Assembly (NCBI GenBank): GCA_002831545.1
Contig: CP025095.1
Location: forward strand, 1,798,001-1,862,000
Length of the DNA stretch: 64,000 bases
Origin: Streptococcus suis
GTDB taxonomy: Bacteria; Bacillota; Bacilli; Lactobacillales; Streptococcaceae
Direction of reading: 5' to 3'
Below the pieces are notes generated by a model. That model searched no databases, was not told the origin of the DNA, and worked only from the letters and a program-made list of their open reading frames with translations. Made by a program: the position numbers and the translations under genes. Shown here piece after piece: positions 61,832 through 64,000 of the stretch (its first letter is position 1; every line of letters begins with the position of its first letter).

Positions 61832-62081
61832 GTTGCTCACCTCGCATATCTTCTAAAAAGCGTTTGATTTTCTCACCATATAGCGTAGAGAAAAGGAAAA
61901 TTTTGAATTTCTGCTGAGAGGAAGCTAGCTGGTAACGCTCTAGATAGGAGCTAATACCTGCTTCGATGCCCAATTGAACAGTATATAGATGGCATGTTCT
62001 ACCTTGCTTCAGGAAATTTTCTATTTGAAGTGAATCAGCCATCAGATCATCTGATTGATATTCTACTTGTTGCTTCATCAT
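61824..62081 (-). CDS. Small ICE protein upstream of the coupling protein
   Basis: An 85-residue protein starting MMKQQVEYQSDDLMADSLQI; mostly helical, no membrane segment (YTVQLGIEAGISSYLERYQLA). The ATG at 62081 follows AAGGATGGTTGCTT and is about 30 nt after conserved promoter block 3, so it is the first gene of the VirD4-like operon. Its last codons overlap the coupling protein start. I do not recognise the family. Confidence 0.65.
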   Translation of the reverse strand: MMKQQVEYQSDDLMADSLQIENFLKQGRTCHLYTVQLGIEAGISSYLERYQLASSQQKFKIFLFSTLYGEKIKRFLEDMRGEQRV

Positions 62082-62110
62082 AAGCAACCATCCTTTCTTA
62101 TATTTTTGCA

Positions 62111-62199
62111 CACTCTTAGTCTAAGGGATATTAGCCTTTTCTGCGTTAAGGGGACAAGTAGAAACTATATATAAAAAGTTATATAACTTTTTATATATA
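62111..62199 (-). promoter_or_regulatory. Conserved ICE promoter block 3 with adjacent perfect palindrome
   Basis: The block (62157-62111, minus strand) starts TTGTCCCCTTAACGCAGA and ends ATCCCTTAGACTAAG, 30 nt before the downstream gene. Immediately upstream, 62166-62199 is a perfect 34-bp palindrome with half-site TATATATAAAAAGTTAT. Palindrome and block together occur in the same order as at 55371/55343, at different spacing. Confidence 0.78.
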
Positions 62200-62230
62200 A
62201 ACAGCGGCTTCAGGACCCTGATTAAAACAA

Positions 62231-62266
62231 AAATAGCACGTGGGTGGTTTATCTCACATGCTACTT
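62231..62266 (-). terminator. Rho-independent terminator of the SSB gene
   Basis: TAGCATGTG and CACGTGCTA pair imperfectly on the minus strand around a long loop and are followed by a T run, just after the SSB stop codon. Confidence 0.7.
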
Positions 62267-62273
62267 TGTTAGT

Positions 62274-62696
62274 TTAGAAGGGTTCTCCTGAATCAAATGG
62301 TTCTGGATAGTCAGTAGGCGGTGGTGGTGGAACCTGCATTCCCTGTCTACGTCTGTTGGCTGCATCCTTAGTCTCCAGAAAAGTGATCCCTCGATTCTGG
62401 TCTGGGGAAATATATTGATAGTATCGACGTTGGCCTTGACTATCTTGATAAGGCCGTTGGATAATTTCTCCCTTTACTAGGATAGGAGAACCTTTTACAA
62501 GACTTTGAGCCATCACTTCAGCTTGTTTGCCATATATCTGAACATGGAAATAACTTGGTATTGGTTTTCCTTGTTCATCTTGTAGACTTGAATCACAAAC
62601 AAACTCGAATTTGAAGCTGGCATTTCCTTTAGAAGTTCTGCCGACAGCATCATCTGGAATGCTCGCTACTCTTCCGTCAGCAATAAAAGTTTGCAT
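62274..62696 (-). CDS. ssb: ICE-encoded single-stranded DNA-binding protein
   Basis: A 140-residue SSB: an OB-fold (FIADGRVASIPDDAVGRTSKGNASFKFEFVCDSS, YFHVQIYGKQAEVMAQSLVKGSPILVKGEI) followed by a Pro-rich linker and a terminal DSGEPF, which imitates the acidic D/E-x-x-P-F tip that recruits repair and replication proteins. It would coat transferred single strands. It follows two unknown ICE genes with a short gap. Confidence 0.87.
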   Translation of the reverse strand: MQTFIADGRVASIPDDAVGRTSKGNASFKFEFVCDSSLQDEQGKPIPSYFHVQIYGKQAEVMAQSLVKGSPILVKGEIIQRPYQDSQGQRRYYQYISPDQNRGITFLETKDAANRRRQGMQVPPPPPTDYPEPFDSGEPF

Positions 62697-62710
62697 ATCT
62701 TCTCCTCCTC

Positions 62711-63274
62711 TTACTTGATACGATAATTGGCTTTGGCATGGTGTACCGTGGGCTCCTCCGAACTGGAATCTGCAACAGTCAATCCTTCTGGAGAAGCTAC
62801 TTCGCTTTCCTCTACTGTCCCAGGTCCCTGGTCAGCTTCATTCAACCAGTCCATCACATGGCCATAGCGTTTAATGGCATCATACTCCGCTATTAAAAAT
62901 TCTGTCTTAACGTATGGCTGCAAGGCTTTAATGCTTCCAAGTTCCTCCTCGGTAAAGAGTGCCGCCTTCGCCACGTCGGCCGTGACAGTATACACAACTT
63001 CACCTGATAATGGATTATTATTTGTGGTTGCAGTGATAAAGCCTTTTTCCTGCAAAGGAGCCAATACATTGATTAAATAATGGCCCGTGTCAATGACCCA
63101 ATCATCTGCCATGACTGCCTTCACAAACTCTTCTCGGTCATAATCACTCTGAAAAGTCAGTTCTGTATTTGCTCTGGCAATGGCATCCATTTTGACAGCA
63201 TAGCTTTTCAGCTCAAGATGTGCCAAAAATCTAGCTTGTTCCTTGGTAATAACTGCTTTTTGCTGTTCTGTCAT
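62711..63274 (-). CDS. ICE hypothetical protein
   Basis: A 187-residue soluble protein, helical with a possible wing-like middle (WVIDTGHYLINVLAPLQEKGFITATTNNNPLSGEVVYTV), then an acidic tail. The middle resembles a small winged-helix module, but no family is recognised. It begins 3 nt after the membrane gene upstream and ends 14 nt before ssb, so it is in the same operon. Confidence 0.65.
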   Translation of the reverse strand: MTEQQKAVITKEQARFLAHLELKSYAVKMDAIARANTELTFQSDYDREEFVKAVMADDWVIDTGHYLINVLAPLQEKGFITATTNNNPLSGEVVYTVTADVAKAALFTEEELGSIKALQPYVKTEFLIAEYDAIKRYGHVMDWLNEADQGPGTVEESEVASPEGLTVADSSSEEPTVHHAKANYRIK

Positions 63275-63277
63275 TTC

Positions 63278-63916
63278 TCACTCCATTTCTAGTGCTGCGA
63301 TCAATTCAAATAGTACTGAAGGGCGCTTTTTATTTGTCACAAATCCGACTGGAAAATCCATCAGCTTTGTGTCTCCGTTCCTACCTGGAGTGAGGGCTAC
63401 TGTCTTAATTTTACTTCGGTACTTTTCTTTAATGGAATTTCCCATCTGACTGGCTACCATCGCTGCTGACTTCTCAATATCGTGTGGAATGTAGTCCAGC
63501 TCGTCATCAAGCTCAGATTTCAAGACAAGACTTGTAATCAATCGCTTAAATTGTCTATGGTAGAGCGTAAGAACAATCCAAGCCCCCACCAGATACGGAA
63601 CAGAATTTACTAGGATAAGAACTCCGTCAGTCTGCCATAACAATATTCCCAACAAAGTCAGAGAGGCGCTCCACAGAATCAACCGATATGGGTACTTGAT
63701 ATAGCGACGGTAATCCTCGGTTACGCTTGCGACAATGCTGCCAATGACCAACAAAATAGCGGACATTCCAAGGGTACCCCACTTGATGATTTCAGCAATC
63801 TCTTCACTTGTATAGGTCGTAACGGCATAAGCTGCCGCTGCGACCAAAATAAGTGATACAAGCAAAGGTCTGACAATCTTCGTCACCTTTTTTGAAAAAA
63901 TCAACAGTTCTAGCAT
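63278..63916 (-). CDS. ICE membrane protein of unknown function
   Basis: A 212-residue protein with four hydrophobic segments (LLVSLILVAAAAYAVTTY, WGTLGMSAILLVIGSIVASV, LILWSASLTLLGILLWQ, VPYLVGAWIVLTLY) and a C-terminal cytosolic domain of about 90 residues (LKSELDDELDYIPHDIEKSAAMVASQ). The ATG at 63916 is 3 nt after the preceding gene's stop, so translation is coupled. No family is recognised; the four-segment start plus soluble tail could be a mating-pair component. Confidence 0.65.
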   Translation of the reverse strand: MLELLIFSKKVTKIVRPLLVSLILVAAAAYAVTTYTSEEIAEIIKWGTLGMSAILLVIGSIVASVTEDYRRYIKYPYRLILWSASLTLLGILLWQTDGVLILVNSVPYLVGAWIVLTLYHRQFKRLITSLVLKSELDDELDYIPHDIEKSAAMVASQMGNSIKEKYRSKIKTVALTPGRNGDTKLMDFPVGFVTNKKRPSVLFELIAALEME

Positions 63917-63919
63917 TGA

Positions 63920-64000
63920 TTAACCTTTCTTACGTTTGTCTACCAAACCAACTGCTGAGAACAAAGTCATCAAACCTACTGCCAGAAGTCCCATGCTTCC
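63920..64000 (-). CDS. C-terminal sorting signal of a cell-wall-anchored surface protein (partial)
   Basis: The last 26 codons read GSMGLLAVGLMTLFSAVGLV and then DKRKKG before the stop. A hydrophobic stretch followed by a short basic tail is the end of an LPxTG sorting signal; the LPxTG itself would lie just past the right edge. Surface adhesins are common cargo on TnGBS-type elements. The gene continues beyond the window, so its function is unknown. Confidence 0.75.
   Translation of the reverse strand, partial: GSMGLLAVGLMTLFSAVGLVDKRKKG

Larger units (their letters stand above)
47036..64000. mobile_element. TnGBS-type integrative conjugative element (partial, runs off right edge)
   Basis: Transfer genes, a partition pair and an ISLre2-type transposase lie on one strand for 17 kb without host genes. 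The transposase at the end, rather than a tyrosine integrase, is the hallmark of TnGBS elements of streptococci. The left border is set near 47036 because the target promoter -35 ends at 47020 and this family inserts 15-17 bp upstream of it; the exact base is not proven. A VirD4-like ATPase, a split VirB4-like protein, VirB6- and VirB3-like membrane proteins, a cell-wall hydrolase and SSB are present. The relaxase is presumably beyond the right edge. Confidence 0.8.

Overview
The window is low-GC Gram-positive DNA from a streptococcus, most likely Streptococcus suis. This is judged from the vicR-vicK-yycJ cluster, the pbp2b-recR-ddl-murF order, a PBP2b whose C-terminal half closely follows the pneumococcal protein, and the families of insertion sequences and small intergenic repeats. 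No rRNA, tRNA or CRISPR array was seen. Most genes are housekeeping and read on the minus strand. They are interspersed with insertion sequences, and from about 47 kb the window enters an integrative conjugative element (ICE) that runs off the right edge.

Layout. 1-5.2 kb: the end of a LacI-type regulator, a sugar-binding lipoprotein, an alpha-galactosidase and a divergent AraC regulator with a CcpA-like site between them (alpha-galactoside use). 5.2-7.5 kb: a two-gene PLP-enzyme operon for cystathionine/cysteine/methionine conversion. 7.7-8.5 kb: three tandem paralogous small membrane proteins. 8.5-13.4 kb: a tRNA methyltransferase with a probably leaderless start, a GIY-YIG protein, an azoreductase, a GNAT enzyme behind a 12-codon ORF, an SdpR/SdpI-like pair and a DEAD-box helicase. 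13.4-17 kb: an accessory patch with repeats, a secreted PI-specific phospholipase C and a frameshifted IS630. 17-26.9 kb: a PH-domain protein, an ABC exporter, prfC, a P-type ATPase, a YwaF-like protein, murF and an OsmC protein. 26.96-31.05 kb: an IS1182-type element split by an IS66 insertion with a clear 8-bp target duplication. 31-39.7 kb: ddl, recR, pbp2b, an ABC-F ATPase with a possible attenuator, and yycJ-vicK-vicR. 39.9-44.1 kb: a four-gene amino-acid ABC transporter and an acyltransferase-3 gene broken at a (TA)11 tract. 44.2-46.75 kb: thrS and a MazG-like gene behind a T-box leader. 46.87-47.02 kb: a candidate small RNA and a sigma-A-like promoter.

The ICE (about 47.04 kb to beyond 64 kb) carries an ISLre2-type DDE transposase at its end, as TnGBS-type conjugative transposons do. 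It also carries a ParA plus ribbon-helix-helix pair, a two-domain cell-wall hydrolase, a split VirB4-like ATPase with a degenerate P-loop, VirB3/TcpE-like, VirB6-like and VirD4-like proteins, a lipoprotein, an SSB and, at the right edge, the sorting signal of a cell-wall-anchored protein. Two noncoding signals recur inside it: a palindrome built on TTATATAACTTTTTATA in several intergenic gaps, and a conserved block beginning TTGTCC that lies about 28-30 nt before three transfer operons. No relaxase or oriT is visible in the window.

The most unusual material is noncoding. Several intergenic repeats (13.5, 15.8, 19.2, 23.7, 26.2 and 36.5 kb) are assembled from short perfect hairpins whose stem sequences differ between copies while pairing is kept. 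One such hairpin also sits inside the IS1182 transposase gene at its reading-frame break. The (TA)11 tract in the acyltransferase gene is a strong candidate for phase variation.
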